Origin: Sphingobium sp. CR2-8
GTDB taxonomy: Bacteria > Pseudomonadota > Alphaproteobacteria > Sphingomonadales > Sphingomonadaceae
DNA length: 64,000 bases
Reading direction: 5' to 3'
Assembly (NCBI RefSeq): GCF_035818615.1
Contig: NZ_JAYKZY010000002.1
Location: forward strand, 1,800,501 to 1,864,500
Shown here: in pieces, positions 33,961 through 43,389 of the stretch
Position numbering within the stretch: the stretch's first letter is position 1
How the letters are laid out: the number at the start of each line of letters is the position of its first letter
Program-made: the position numbers and the translations under genes
Notes under the pieces: generated by a model
Told to the model about the DNA's origin: nothing
The model's database searches: none
The model's input: the letters and a program-made list of their open reading frames with translations, nothing else

Positions 33961-34430
33961 CGGGTCTTACCCATCTGGACGAAGACGGCGCGGCGCGCAT
34001 GGTCGACGTCTCGGCCAAGGCGACGACCGCGCGCGAAGCTGTCGCCTCCGGCCGCATCGACATGCGCGGCGACGCGGCGAAGGCGATCGCCGACGGTTTG
34101 GTCAAGAAGGGCGATGTCCTCGCCGTGGCGCGGGTGGCGGGCATCATGGCCGCCAAGCGCACCGCCGACCTCATCCCGCTTTGTCACCCGATCGCGCTCA
34201 GCGCCGTGACGGTCGATTTCGATCTGGACGATAGCGGCGTCACCGTGACCGCCACGGCCCGCACGGCAGGCCAGACCGGGGTGGAAATGGAGGCACTGAC
34301 CGCCGCCTCCGTGGCCCTGCTCACCATTTACGACATGGCCAAAGCGCTGGACAAGGCGATGGTCATCGGCGGTGTGCAGCTGGAGGCCAAGACCGGCGGC
34401 AAATCCGGCGATTGGCGCCGCGCTTCATGA
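33957..34430 (+). CDS. moaC: Cyclic pyranopterin monophosphate synthase MoaC
   Basis: A 157-residue molybdenum-cofactor enzyme that makes cPMP with MoaA. It contains [20 protein letters not shown], the [13 protein letters not shown] motif with the conserved His and [20 protein letters not shown] with the catalytic Lys following ([10 protein letters not shown]). It overlaps trpC and moeA in ATGA junctions; linking tryptophan and Moco genes in this way is common in alphaproteobacteria. Confidence 0.96.
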   Translation: MTGLTHLDEDGAARMVDVSAKATTAREAVASGRIDMRGDAAKAIADGLVKKGDVLAVARVAGIMAAKRTADLIPLCHPIALSAVTVDFDLDDSGVTVTATARTAGQTGVEMEALTAASVALLTIYDMAKALDKAMVIGGVQLEAKTGGKSGDWRRAS

Positions 34431-35605
34431 GCCTGCTGCCGGTCGCCGAAGCGCAGGCGCGCCTGTTCGCCCTCGCCACGCGCCTGCCGGTCGAAACGGT
34501 TCCCATCGCCGACGCGACCGGCCGCTGGCTGGCGGACGATCTGCTCGCCATGCGTGACCAGCCCTGGGCCGACCTGTCGGCGATGGACGGCTATGCCGTG
34601 CGCGCGGCCGAACATCCCGGCCCGTGGCGGGTGACGGGGAAAAGCGCGGCAGGGGTTGCCGCGCCATCGCCGCTCGCCCCCGGCGACGCCTGCCGCATCT
34701 TCACCGGTGCGCCCCTGCCGCCGGGCGCGGACGCCATATTGATCCAGGAAAACGCCATACGCGCGGGCGACCTTCTGACGGCCAGCGACGATCCCCTGCC
34801 GACCGGTAGGCATATCCGCGCCGCCGCATCCGACTTCGCGCGCGGTTCGGTCTTGCTCGACGCGGGCAGCCACCTTGGCCCGGCGCAGGTCGCTCTCGCG
34901 GTGCTGGGGGGGCATGGCACGGTGCCGGTCCGCCGCCGTCCGCGGATCGCGCTGCTATCTACGGGCAATGAACTGGTGCCGCCCGGCGCGCCTACCCCGC
35001 CCGGCTTCCTCCCCTCGTCTAACGCGCCGATGCTGGCGGCGCTGCTGGCGGCCCTGCCCTGCGACGTGATCGACCTCGGCATCGTGCCGGACGATATGGA
35101 CGCCATGGTCGCCGCAATGGAACGCGCCGGCAGCGCCAATGTCATCGTCTCGACCGGCGGCGCGTCCGTCGGCGACCATGATCTGGTGCGCCCCGCTTTC
35201 GTCCGCGCTGGCGGGACGCTCGATTTCTGGAAGATCAGGATGCGGCCGGGCAAACCGCTCATGGCAGGACGATTGGGCGACGCGATGTTCCTTGGCCTGC
35301 CGGGCAACCCTGTCTCCGCCTTCGTGACGGCAACCTTGTTCCTCCTGCCACTCGTCCGCCATGTCGGCGGCGCGACCCATCCGCTGCCGCTGGCGACCGA
35401 CGCATCGCTGGCCTCTCATCTGCCTGCCACGGGCGACCGTGACGACTATCTGCGCGCCTGGCGTGCGCCTGATGGCATTGTGTCGGTAACGTCGCAGGAT
35501 AGCGCCGCCACGGCCGCCATGGCGAAAGCCGATTGCGTGATCCTGCGCCCTGCCGGATCGCCACCCGCACAACCAGGAACACGCGTCGTCATCCTGCCGC
35601 TATGA
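34427..35605 (+). CDS. moeA: Molybdopterin molybdenumtransferase MoeA
   Basis: A 392-residue enzyme that inserts molybdate into adenylylated molybdopterin. The N-terminal domain has [17 protein letters not shown], and then [18 protein letters not shown]. The catalytic MoCF-fold domain has [14 protein letters not shown] and [13 protein letters not shown], followed by [14 protein letters not shown]. It starts inside the moaC stop (ATGA). The next gene, lexA, has its own SOS promoter. Confidence 0.96.
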   Translation: MSLLPVAEAQARLFALATRLPVETVPIADATGRWLADDLLAMRDQPWADLSAMDGYAVRAAEHPGPWRVTGKSAAGVAAPSPLAPGDACRIFTGAPLPPGADAILIQENAIRAGDLLTASDDPLPTGRHIRAAASDFARGSVLLDAGSHLGPAQVALAVLGGHGTVPVRRRPRIALLSTGNELVPPGAPTPPGFLPSSNAPMLAALLAALPCDVIDLGIVPDDMDAMVAAMERAGSANVIVSTGGASVGDHDLVRPAFVRAGGTLDFWKIRMRPGKPLMAGRLGDAMFLGLPGNPVSAFVTATLFLLPLVRHVGGATHPLPLATDASLASHLPATGDRDDYLRAWRAPDGIVSVTSQDSAATAAMAKADCVILRPAGSPPAQPGTRVVILPL

Positions 35606-35620
35606 TGTGTTCGGGAGTGC

Positions 35621-35663
35621 TTGACTAACCTTCATCTGTTTCCTATGCGTTCCTCATACGTTC
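35621..35663 (+). promoter_or_regulatory. lexA promoter with alphaproteobacterial SOS (LexA) box
   Basis: GTTC-CTCATAC-GTTC at 35649-35663 is an exact GTTC-N7-GTTC operator, the alphaproteobacterial LexA site. A -35 TTGACT (35621-35626) and a -10 TATGCG (35644-35649) are separated by 17 bp, and the -10 runs into the box, so LexA binding would block its own promoter. Confidence 0.88.
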
Positions 35664-35677
35664 CACGGAGGACCGCG

Positions 35678-36349
35678 ATGTTGACCCCCAAGCAGCAGGA
35701 ATTGCTGAGCTTCATTCAGACCCGATTGGACGAAGGCGGCGTGTCGCCCTCGTTCGAAGAAATGAAGGATGCTCTGGATTTGCGGTCCAAGTCCGGCATC
35801 CATCGCCTGATCAACGCTCTGGAAGAACGCGGCTTCATCCGCCGCCTGCCCAACCGTGCCCGCGCGCTGGAGGTGTTGAAGCTGCCCGACGCGATGCATC
35901 GCCCGCCAGCACCCGTGATCGCGCTCAAGCCCAAGGCTGCGCCCGCCATTCCGATCGCCGCCAATGACGTGATCGAAATCCCGCTGCACGGTCGAATCGC
36001 GGCCGGCGTCCCGATCGAGGCTATGGAGGGGCAGACGATGCTGTCCGTCCCCGCCGCCCTGCTGGGCGCGGGCGACCATTATGCGCTGGAAGTCTCGGGC
36101 AATTCGATGATGGAAGCGGGCATACTCGATGGCGACTTTGCGCTCATCCAGCGTACCGATGTCGCTCGCGAGGGCCAGATCGTCGTCGCCCTGATCGACG
36201 AGGCGGAAGCGACGCTCAAATATTTCCGCCGCGAAGGCAGCCGGGTCCGGCTCGATCCGGCCAACAGCGCCTATGAACCCCAGGTCTATGATCCACGGCA
36301 GGTCCGCATCCAAGGCAAGCTGGCGGGGCTGCTGCGCCGCTATAATTGA
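35678..36349 (+). CDS. lexA: SOS repressor LexA
   Basis: A 223-residue repressor-protease. The N-terminal winged helix begins [20 protein letters not shown] and contains [20 protein letters not shown] (recognition helix region). The self-cleavage site is Ala-Gly in [11 protein letters not shown]; catalytic Ser is in [10 protein letters not shown] and catalytic Lys in [12 protein letters not shown]. RecA-stimulated cleavage derepresses DNA-repair genes. ATG 35678 lies 15 bp after the LexA box, so the box overlaps the start of the leader. The 3' end overlaps the convergent comEC remnant by 10 bp. Confidence 0.97.
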   Translation: MLTPKQQELLSFIQTRLDEGGVSPSFEEMKDALDLRSKSGIHRLINALEERGFIRRLPNRARALEVLKLPDAMHRPPAPVIALKPKAAPAIPIAANDVIEIPLHGRIAAGVPIEAMEGQTMLSVPAALLGAGDHYALEVSGNSMMEAGILDGDFALIQRTDVAREGQIVVALIDEAEATLKYFRREGSRVRLDPANSAYEPQVYDPRQVRIQGKLAGLLRRYN

Positions 36350-37512
36350 GGCTTTGGTCGCCATGGCCTGCGAACGGACCGAACTATCCACGGATGCGCG
36401 TCACCGGGCGTGTGGACGGTGTGAACTTCGCCACTATCCAGGCTGATCGACAGCCCGCCGGTGCGCGCCAGCAGCCGACGGTCTATCTTCATCCAGCGCG
36501 GGCTGCACCAGCGTGGCAGGCGGCGATCGCTGACGACGATGTCCGCCGCCGCGCAATCGCGGGCGAAGTCGCGCCGCGCGACCAGCGCATCGCTGCGGGT
36601 GAACAGCAGCCGCCATGGTCGCCCTTTTCTATCGGTCAGGCGGACAGCGCACAGATCGCGGGAACATCGCGCGTCCGGCAAATCCGCGATCGCCGCCAGT
36701 TCGCCATCATAACCCGCGCTTTCGGACAGGACATCCCGCACATATTCGCCCGCCCGGTCGCGCAGTATGGCCATACCGTCACCCGTTCGCACCGCCACAT
36801 GCCGCCCGTCGCCCGTCACCAGAATATCCGGCGGCGAAGCCACAAATGTCGCGACCACCCCGATCAGGACCGGCCCAGCGCCCAGCCAGCGCCATCCGGT
36901 TCGCCACAGCAGGCACCACAGCAGCCCGACGACCGTCAACCCGAACAACGCCATGCCCATGGTCGGCGCCAGCAGGCTCGCCATCGGACTGGCGGCGACG
37001 CTGTGGGCCAGAAGCAGCAACAGGTTCAACGCCTGCGCGGTCAGCCACCAGGCAGGCGCACCCAGGCCCACGACATCCAGCAGCAACGCCAACGCTTCCA
37101 GCGGCATGACGACGAAGGTGGTAAGCGGGATCGCGATCAGATTGGCGAATGCACCCAGCAGGCCCGCCTTATGAAAATGGAACAGGGCGATGGGCATCAG
37201 CACCAGTTCGACGGCAATGCCGGTCGCCAATGTCACGGCCAGGGCGCGCCCGATCTTGCGCGCCAGATCTTCATCCCGCGCCGCAGCGAAGGCGCGAAAC
37301 CGCGGATGTTCGGCGAGCGCCACCAGCGCGGTGACGGCCGCGAAGCTCATCTGGAAACTCGGCCCCGCCAGCGCTTCGGGCCATAGCGCCAGTACCACCA
37401 GCGCGCCGGTCGCCACCAGGCGCAGCGTCACGGCATCCCGGCCCATCGCCAGTCCGCCCAGCACCAACAAGGCAGCAACGCATGACCGCACCGTGGGAAC
37501 CTCGGCCCCGGT
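36340..37512 (-). pseudogene. comEC: comEC, 3' part (C-terminal half of the DNA-uptake channel)
   Basis: Reading from the insertion point at 37512, the frame continues TGAEVPTVRSCVAALLVLGG, which is the exact continuation of the competence-domain core broken off at 38171. It has multiple transmembrane helices, then a C-terminal soluble domain of about 150 residues (VTGDGRHVAVRTGDGMAILRD...HTPGDAHPWIVRS). Its first usable start is an internal GTG at 37491, which would give 383 residues without the N-terminal half. ComEC forms the inner-membrane channel for single-stranded DNA in natural transformation. With the gene in two pieces the channel is unlikely to work. Confidence 0.88.
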
Positions 37513-38170
37513 AGGTGTGGTTAAGGCCTATGGTTAATGCCGAACAAGGGCCAGCATTAGCGAACGAAACATCCTGTTCACGATCTTTGGGTATCATCGC
37601 ACGGCAATCGTTCCGTAGGTATCTGTAATGCTATCATACATCGCATTTGTTCTGGCAGCAGCCACTTCAGACATAACCGTGGATGAGCCAATCACCCGCA
37701 TGTTTGGAGCGGTGACATACTCCGAAGCGATATGTGAAAATCATCGTCAAAGGCATTGCGAGAACAAAGACACGAGGGTCGGCATTTCTGCCCCTCCGTT
37801 CTACATCTACGACATCGGACACGAACTGATCGTCATCCACAAGAACGAAAAATGTATCGGTCGATACTATGTCTCTTATGACGATTTGCGGACCAAAAAG
37901 TCATTATCCAAAGTGCTTTCGACCGAGAGCGGCTGTTCAAAGCAACAAGGAGGACAGGCAGGAGGAATAAGCTCTCAACTGGACGACATTTTTGCCGCCG
38001 CAAAATACATGAGAGAGCGGGCATCGGTCATTTTCGGTCCGATCGAAAAGCGTTGCAAGGTAAAGCGAGACAAAACGGGCTGGCCCATCAGTTCAACGTG
38101 CTGAATGCCATTCTGCCCTAAAATCGCTCAAAACTGCGGATAAATCAGGGTTTGACTCCTATAACGCGCT
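37513..38170. mobile_element. About 0.66-kb AT-richer insertion within comEC
   Basis: The two comEC halves join without loss of a residue (YTLLT then GAEVPTVRSC), so about 659 bp were inserted between codons. The insert is visibly poorer in G+C than the flanks and carries one complete small gene on the opposite strand. I see no transposase, no convincing terminal inverted repeats and no clear target duplication, so the mechanism is unknown. It could be a non-autonomous element or a cassette brought in by recombination. Confidence 0.75.
37628..38104 (+). CDS. Hypothetical secreted Cys-containing protein within the comEC insertion
   Basis: A 158-residue protein beginning MLSYIAFVLAAATSD, a short signal-peptide-like N-terminus. 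The body is polar with six cysteines (AICEN, HCENK, EKCIG, SGCSK, KRCKV and the final STC), suggesting disulfides after export. It has no motif I recognise. Base composition and codon use (many A/T-ending codons) differ from all neighbours, marking it as foreign cargo of the insertion. AGG lies about 9 bp upstream of the ATG. Function unknown. Confidence 0.6.
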   Translation: MLSYIAFVLAAATSDITVDEPITRMFGAVTYSEAICENHRQRHCENKDTRVGISAPPFYIYDIGHELIVIHKNEKCIGRYYVSYDDLRTKKSLSKVLSTESGCSKQQGGQAGGISSQLDDIFAAAKYMRERASVIFGPIEKRCKVKRDKTGWPISSTC

Positions 38171-39163
38171 TGTCAGCAATGTATAACCGATCCCTGCCAG
38201 CGCTCCGCCCGCCGCCGCGATCAGCATCAGCGGCCAGCCCAACGCCGCCCGCTGGCTCAGCGCCATCACGCGCATCAATAGAAAAATGACCGCGCCGATC
38301 AGCGCCGTCACATGCAACCCACTGATCGAGAGCAGATGGGCAAGGCCGCTGCGCCGCATCGCCTCTGCATCGGCGTCGGATATCGCGCCCTGATCCCCGG
38401 TCGCGAGCGCAACCGCTATGCCTGCCGCTGGGCCATCAACGCGATCAAGTATGTGCTCGAACAATCTGGCCCGCAGTGACGGTGAGACCGTGGATGGATG
38501 CAGCACTTCGATCGGCTTGAGCGCTTTCCCCGTCGCGCCGATCCCCTGAAAATAGGCGCGCGCCGCAAAGTCGTAGCCGCCCGGCACGCTCGGCGGTGCA
38601 GGCGGCATCAAGCGGACCCGAAATCGGATCCGCGCGCCCTCCCCCAGTCCCACTGGCACGTCGGCCTCAGCCATGTTGACGCGCACCACTGTCGGCAGAT
38701 CGGGCGCATCGACCGGACGCAGCATCACGCGCACCATCGCCTGCGCTGGGACCGGTCGCACCCCCGTCACCTCGCCCGTCAACTGGACGAAGGTTGCGCG
38801 GGCAAGCGGGGGCTGTCCCAGAATCACTGCCTTCCCCCAGACCAGCAGGCAGCCCATGCAAGCCAATATTGCACCCGCGACAATGATCCGCCGCAACCGC
38901 CCGCCGGCCGGGAGCATCGCCCCCATGCAGGCCATCGCCAACGCCCCGCAGCAAAAGGCCAGCCATGCCATCGCATGGGGTAGGATGAACCAGGCGGATA
39001 TGCCGCCGCCCAGCGCGATCGGCACCCAAAGGCCGATCTGTTCGCGCTCACGCTCCAGCCAGCTTTCCAGCAGCGCCACCCCGCTGCGCGCCAACGCGAG
39101 CGGCCTCGCGCCAAGCGAGGTTTGTCGTGGCTCAAAAGCCATGCTAGGGGGCGTCGCATCCAT
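38159..39163 (-). pseudogene. comEC: comEC, 5' part (N-terminal half), truncated by the insertion
   Basis: The first 331 or so codons of ComEC: an N-terminal DUF4131-like region with transmembrane helices ([20 protein letters not shown]), an OB-like segment (GQPPLARATFVQLTGEVTG) and the start of the competence domain, including LAHLLSISGLHVTALIGAVI, a hallmark of ComEC. It runs into the insertion after YTLLT and ends three foreign codons later (SAL, then TAG). It is divergent from gltX. Confidence 0.9.
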
Positions 39164-39190
39164 GGTTCAGCAAGGCGAATGTCAGGCAAT

Positions 39191-40633
39191 ATGACGGCAA
39201 GTGCAACGGGAATGAACAAGCAGGTGGTGACCCGTTTCGCCCCGTCTCCGACTGGATTCCTGCATATCGGCGGCGCCCGCACTGCGCTTTTCAACTGGCT
39301 GTTCGCCCGTCACCATGGCGGCAAGTTCCTGCTGCGTGTCGAGGACACCGACCGCGCCCGTTCCACCGACGACGCGGTGGCCGCGATTTTCGACGGACTG
39401 GACTGGCTGGGCCTGGGCGGCGATGAGCCTGCCGTGTTCCAGTTCGCGCGCACGCCGCGCCATGCCGAGGTCGCCAACCAGCTCCTGGACGCTGGTCACG
39501 CCTATCGCTGCTACGCCACGCCAGAAGAACTGGCCGAACTTCGCGAGCAGCAGCGCGCCGCCAAGCAGCCAATGCGCTATGACGGCCGCTGGCGCGATCG
39601 CGCACCCGAGGAAGCGCCCGCAGGTGCGCCTTTCGTCATCCGCATCAAGGCGCCGCGTGAAGGCGAAACGGTGATCGAGGATGCCGTGCAGGGCCGCGTA
39701 GTCGTGCAGAATGTCGAACTGGACGACATGATCCTGCTGCGGTCCGACGGTACGCCCACCTATATGCTGGCCGTCGTCGTCGACGATCACGACATGGGCG
39801 TGACCCATGTCATCCGGGGCGACGATCATCTCAACAACGCCTTCCGCCAGTTGACCATCATCAAGGCGATGGGTTGGGCAGAACCGATCTACGCGCATAT
39901 CCCGCTGATCCACGGATCGGATGGGGCGAAGTTATCCAAGCGCCACGGCGCGCTGGGGGTCGACGCCTATCGCGACGAGATGGGGATGCTGCCCGAAGCG
40001 GTGCTGAACTATCTGTTGCGGCTGGGTTGGGGCCATGGAGACGAGGAGATCATCTCGATCGCTCGCGCCATCGAACTATTCGACATCGATGGCGTCGGCC
40101 GGTCGCCGTCCCGCTTCGACATCAAGAAGCTGGAAAATCTGAACGGCCATTATCTACGCGAAGCCGATGATGTCCGCTTGTCGAAGCTTGTCGCGCCTCG
40201 TGTGGAAAAACGGCTTGATATCACTCTTTCGGATACCAATCTGTCCGTCTTGACACAGGCCATGGCTTCGCTGAAGCCGCGCGCCAAGACCCTTAATGAA
40301 ATTGCGGAAGGTGCAGAATTTCTGTTCAAAAATTGCCCGCTCGATTTTGACGAGAAGGCTTCCGCTCTGCTAGATGATTCCGCGCGCGCGCTGGTTCAAA
40401 AGACAGCCGACGCTCTCCAGCCCGTTCAGTCCTGGACGGTTGAAGCGATCGAAGACGCGATACGCCGTGTGGCAGAGGATGCCGGTCTGGGACTGGGCAA
40501 GGTGGCGCAACCGCTTCGTGCGGCGCTGACCGGCCATACGGTCTCGCCGGGGATTTTCGATGTCCTCTTCCTTCTGGGGAAAGAGGAGAGCTTGGAACGA
40601 CTGAACGGTGTAGGGCACGCATCAATCGGTTGA
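39191..40633 (+). CDS. gltX: Glutamyl-tRNA synthetase
   Basis: A 480-residue class I aminoacyl-tRNA synthetase. The HIGH-type motif is [22 protein letters not shown] and the KMSKS-type motif is [13 protein letters not shown]. The anticodon-binding helical domain follows at about residue 330, ending in [23 protein letters not shown] 39191 is chosen because it gives a compact N-terminus; ATG 39179 adds four residues and is also possible. No zinc-binding Cys cluster is seen, consistent with the alphaproteobacterial type. Confidence 0.96.
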   Translation: MTASATGMNKQVVTRFAPSPTGFLHIGGARTALFNWLFARHHGGKFLLRVEDTDRARSTDDAVAAIFDGLDWLGLGGDEPAVFQFARTPRHAEVANQLLDAGHAYRCYATPEELAELREQQRAAKQPMRYDGRWRDRAPEEAPAGAPFVIRIKAPREGETVIEDAVQGRVVVQNVELDDMILLRSDGTPTYMLAVVVDDHDMGVTHVIRGDDHLNNAFRQLTIIKAMGWAEPIYAHIPLIHGSDGAKLSKRHGALGVDAYRDEMGMLPEAVLNYLLRLGWGHGDEEIISIARAIELFDIDGVGRSPSRFDIKKLENLNGHYLREADDVRLSKLVAPRVEKRLDITLSDTNLSVLTQAMASLKPRAKTLNEIAEGAEFLFKNCPLDFDEKASALLDDSARALVQKTADALQPVQSWTVEAIEDAIRRVAEDAGLGLGKVAQPLRAALTGHTVSPGIFDVLFLLGKEESLERLNGVGHASIG

Positions 40634-40653
40634 TGGCACTCAAGGAGAACAAT

Positions 40654-41940
40654 ATGCCGGATAATACAGCCAATTTGACCGTCGGGGGAGAAGCGAAGGA
40701 TTATGCCGTCATGGACGGCACGGTCGGCCCGCAGGTCATCGACGTGCGCAAGCTTTACGCCAATACCGGCATGTTCACCTACGATCCCGGTTTCACGTCG
40801 ACCGCCAGCTGTGAATCCGGCCTGACCTATATCGATGGCGATCAGGGCGTCCTGCTGCATCGCGGTTACCCGATCGGCCAGTTGGCCGAACAGTCCAGCT
40901 TCATGGAAGTCTGCTATCTGCTGTTGAACGGCGAACTGCCGTCGAAGGGCGAGCTGGAAGATTTCACCAACACGATCACGCGCCATACGATGGTGCATGA
41001 ACAGTTGACTGCGTTCTTCCGCGGCTTCCGCCGCGACGCGCATCCCATGGCCATCATGGTCGGCGTGGTTGGCGCGCTGTCGGCCTTCTATCATGATTCG
41101 ACCGACATCAACGATCCGGAACAGCGCCGTATCGCAAGCCATCGCCTGATCGCCAAGATGCCGACGATCGCGGCCATGGCGTATAAATATTCGGCGGGTC
41201 AGCCCTTCGTCTATCCGCGCAACGACCTGTCCTACACCGCCAATTTCCTGCGCATGACCTTCTCCGTCCCCGCAGAAGATTATATTCCCGATCCGGTGAT
41301 CGTGGACGCGATGGACAAGATCTTCATCCTTCACGCCGACCATGAGCAGAATGCGTCGACCTCGACCGTGCGTCTGGCAGGGTCTTCGGGCGCCAACCCC
41401 TTCGCCTGCATCGCGGCTGGCATCGCCTGCCTGTGGGGTCCGGCGCATGGCGGCGCGAACGAAGCGGCGCTCAACATGCTGCGCGAAATCGGCACCGTCG
41501 ATCGCATCCCGGAATATATCGCCCGCGCCAAGAACAAGGACGATCCGTTCCGCCTGATGGGCTTTGGCCATCGCGTCTATAAAAATTACGATCCGCGCGC
41601 GACCGTGATGCAGAAGACCGCGAAGGACGTTTTGGAAAAGCTGGGCGTCAACGACCCGGTCTTCGATGTCGCCAAGGAACTGGAACAGATCGCCCTCAAC
41701 GATCCTTATTTCGTCGAAAAGAAGCTCTATCCCAATGTGGACTTCTATTCGGGCGTGATCCTGTCGGCGATCGGCTTCCCGACCGAAATGTTCACCGTGC
41801 TGTTCGCGCTGGCCCGGACCGTTGGCTGGGTGGCGCAGTGGAACGAAATGATTTCGGACCCAGCGCAGAAAATCGGCCGCCCGCGTCAGCTCTACACCGG
41901 CCCGACCGAGCGCGATTATGTTCCGGTCGGTCAGCGCTGA
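40654..41940 (+). CDS. gltA: Citrate synthase (type II)
   Basis: A 428-residue citrate synthase condensing acetyl-CoA and oxaloacetate in the TCA cycle. Catalytic residues sit in [15 protein letters not shown] (His), [15 protein letters not shown] (His) and [15 protein letters not shown], with the late Asp in YPNVDFYSG. The N-terminal extension is of the NADH-sensitive hexameric type. AAGGAG at 40642-40647 fixes the start at 40654. A strong terminator follows. Confidence 0.97.
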   Translation: MPDNTANLTVGGEAKDYAVMDGTVGPQVIDVRKLYANTGMFTYDPGFTSTASCESGLTYIDGDQGVLLHRGYPIGQLAEQSSFMEVCYLLLNGELPSKGELEDFTNTITRHTMVHEQLTAFFRGFRRDAHPMAIMVGVVGALSAFYHDSTDINDPEQRRIASHRLIAKMPTIAAMAYKYSAGQPFVYPRNDLSYTANFLRMTFSVPAEDYIPDPVIVDAMDKIFILHADHEQNASTSTVRLAGSSGANPFACIAAGIACLWGPAHGGANEAALNMLREIGTVDRIPEYIARAKNKDDPFRLMGFGHRVYKNYDPRATVMQKTAKDVLEKLGVNDPVFDVAKELEQIALNDPYFVEKKLYPNVDFYSGVILSAIGFPTEMFTVLFALARTVGWVAQWNEMISDPAQKIGRPRQLYTGPTERDYVPVGQR

Positions 41941-41972
41941 TCGATACGGAACTGACCGATACTGAAATACAG

Positions 41973-42001
41973 AAAACGGCGTCCATCAGGCGCCGTTTTT
42001 T
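41973..42001 (+). terminator. Intrinsic terminator of gltA
   Basis: AAAACGGCG (41973-41981) pairs with CGCCGTTTT (41991-41999), followed by more T. Read on the other strand it encodes the last few foreign codons of the frameshifted kinase gene. Confidence 0.9.
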
Positions 42002-43389
42002 AAGCCGGGATCAGCCGCCGACGGGCAGCGACAGGATGAAGCGTGCGCCTTCCCCGGCGCACCGCCGATACAAATGTCGCCATCCATCGCTCTGGCAAGG
42101 CGGCGGGAAATATAGAGTCCAAGCCCACTGCCACCGGCATCGTCGCGGCCCAGTCGTTCGAACTTTTCGAAGATGCGTTCCCGATCCGTCGGCGCGACGC
42201 CCGCGCCCTGATCGATCACCGCGATGCGCGCCTGGCCGCTTTCCCATTCGGTCGCGATGCGGACCTGCGTTCCTTCCGGCGAATAGCGCACCGCATTGCC
42301 GATCAGATTGACCAAGATCTGGAGAACCCGGCGAAATTCGCCAATGGCGGGCAACGTGGCGTCCGGCGCGGGGGCGACGATCGTGATTCGGCGGTCCAGC
42401 GCCTTGACCGTCAGCAGGCCAGCGGCGCGACGACCCAGGTCGGCCAAGTCGATCTCTTCCACCGCGACGCTGAAATCGGGCCGATCGATCGCCTGCAAAT
42501 CGGCCAGATCGTCGACCAACGCCATCAGATGGCGGCCCGCCGCGGCGATATCATGGGCATAGCCTGCATAATCGGGACGTAGCGGCCCTTCCAACTGGGC
42601 GCTGATCGTATCGGCGTTGGCGATGATCCGCCCTAGTGGCTGACGCAGCGACCGGTCCAGCCTCCGCCCGAATTCCGCAGGATAGAGCGACAGCGGCGCC
42701 TCTTCGACCAAAGGCGCAGCCACGGCCCGCTCCATGGGGAAGGCCGTGCCGCGATAGCCGGTCAACTGTCCGGCATGGTCGAACATCGGGAAGGCCGACA
42801 GGCGATAGCGGGCGTTCGCGTCACTCGCCATTATGGCCAACTGGTCGCGAAAGGCAAGGCGTTGCGCCAGGCCACGCAGCATCGCCATGTCGCCGTCACT
42901 ATCGGCTTCCAACTGGAAATAGGCGGAGAAGCGCGTACCTGGCACCGGTGGGCTGTCCGGCAGTATACCGCCCTCGCCCTCTCCTTCCAGCACCATCTCG
43001 AATCGTAGCTGCGTATCGATTTGCCAGGTCCAGCCATCGGCGAGAGCGGCGATATCGGCCTCCCGCCGACCATCGACGGCCGTTACCGGCGGCGTCGGCC
43101 GCTCGCACCAGTCGACGATCGACAGGCTGACGCCCTTGTCGTCCGGCTTCGCCCGCACCCACATGTCGATGTCGCCACGCTGCGCCGCCGCGACAACCGG
43201 TCGCGACACGAGGACTCCCAGCCGCGCCGCCAATCGCGCGATCGCCGCCAATTGCGGGACGGCGAACGGCGCCCCCAGGTCCGCCCCCGCCTCGCGCTGC
43301 AACGCCAGCAGCGGCGCGTCGGCGCTCAGCAGGCGACCGTCATTGGACAGGGCAGCGCGGATGATCGCAGGATGGGCAGGCATGTTCAT
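41986..43389 (-). CDS. Histidine kinase-like protein without the phospho-acceptor His; C-terminus frameshifted
   Basis: A 467-residue soluble protein. Residues about 185-220 look PAS-like (ASDANARYRLSAFPMFDHAG). Residues about 238-300 are a DHp-like helical pair in which the H-box reads D245-R246-S-L-R-Q-P-L, so Arg246 replaces the phospho-accepting His. The HATPase domain is complete: N box NLIGNAVRYSPEG (361-373), G1 DQGAGVAP, G2 GSGLGLY. Near residue 446 (complement of 42054-42062, CCGGGGAAGG) the frame slips; the neighbouring frame would give the normal ending GARFILSLPVGG with a TGA at 42011. The annotated tail reads through the gltA terminator. It overlaps the DUF2336 gene stop (ATGA). 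It may act as an ATP-binding regulator rather than a kinase. Confidence 0.82.
   Translation of the reverse strand: MNMPAHPAIIRAALSNDGRLLSADAPLLALQREAGADLGAPFAVPQLAAIARLAARLGVLVSRPVVAAAQRGDIDMWVRAKPDDKGVSLSIVDWCERPTPPVTAVDGRREADIAALADGWTWQIDTQLRFEMVLEGEGEGGILPDSPPVPGTRFSAYFQLEADSDGDMAMLRGLAQRLAFRDQLAIMASDANARYRLSAFPMFDHAGQLTGYRGTAFPMERAVAAPLVEEAPLSLYPAEFGRRLDRSLRQPLGRIIANADTISAQLEGPLRPDYAGYAHDIAAAGRHLMALVDDLADLQAIDRPDFSVAVEEIDLADLGRRAAGLLTVKALDRRITIVAPAPDATLPAIGEFRRVLQILVNLIGNAVRYSPEGTQVRIATEWESGQARIAVIDQGAGVAPTDRERIFEKFERLGRDDAGGSGLGLYISRRLARAMDGDICIGGAPGKAHASSCRCPSAADPGLKNGA

Noticed and set aside
37513-38170. Classical insertion sequence in comEC
   Set aside because: No transposase, no convincing terminal inverted repeats and no target-site duplication could be seen, so it is listed only as an insertion of unknown type.
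42011-42247. A separate 78-codon frame ending RFILSLPVGG
   Set aside because: Its end is the true C-terminus of the kinase-like gene in the neighbouring frame, displaced by a one-base slip; it is not an independent gene.
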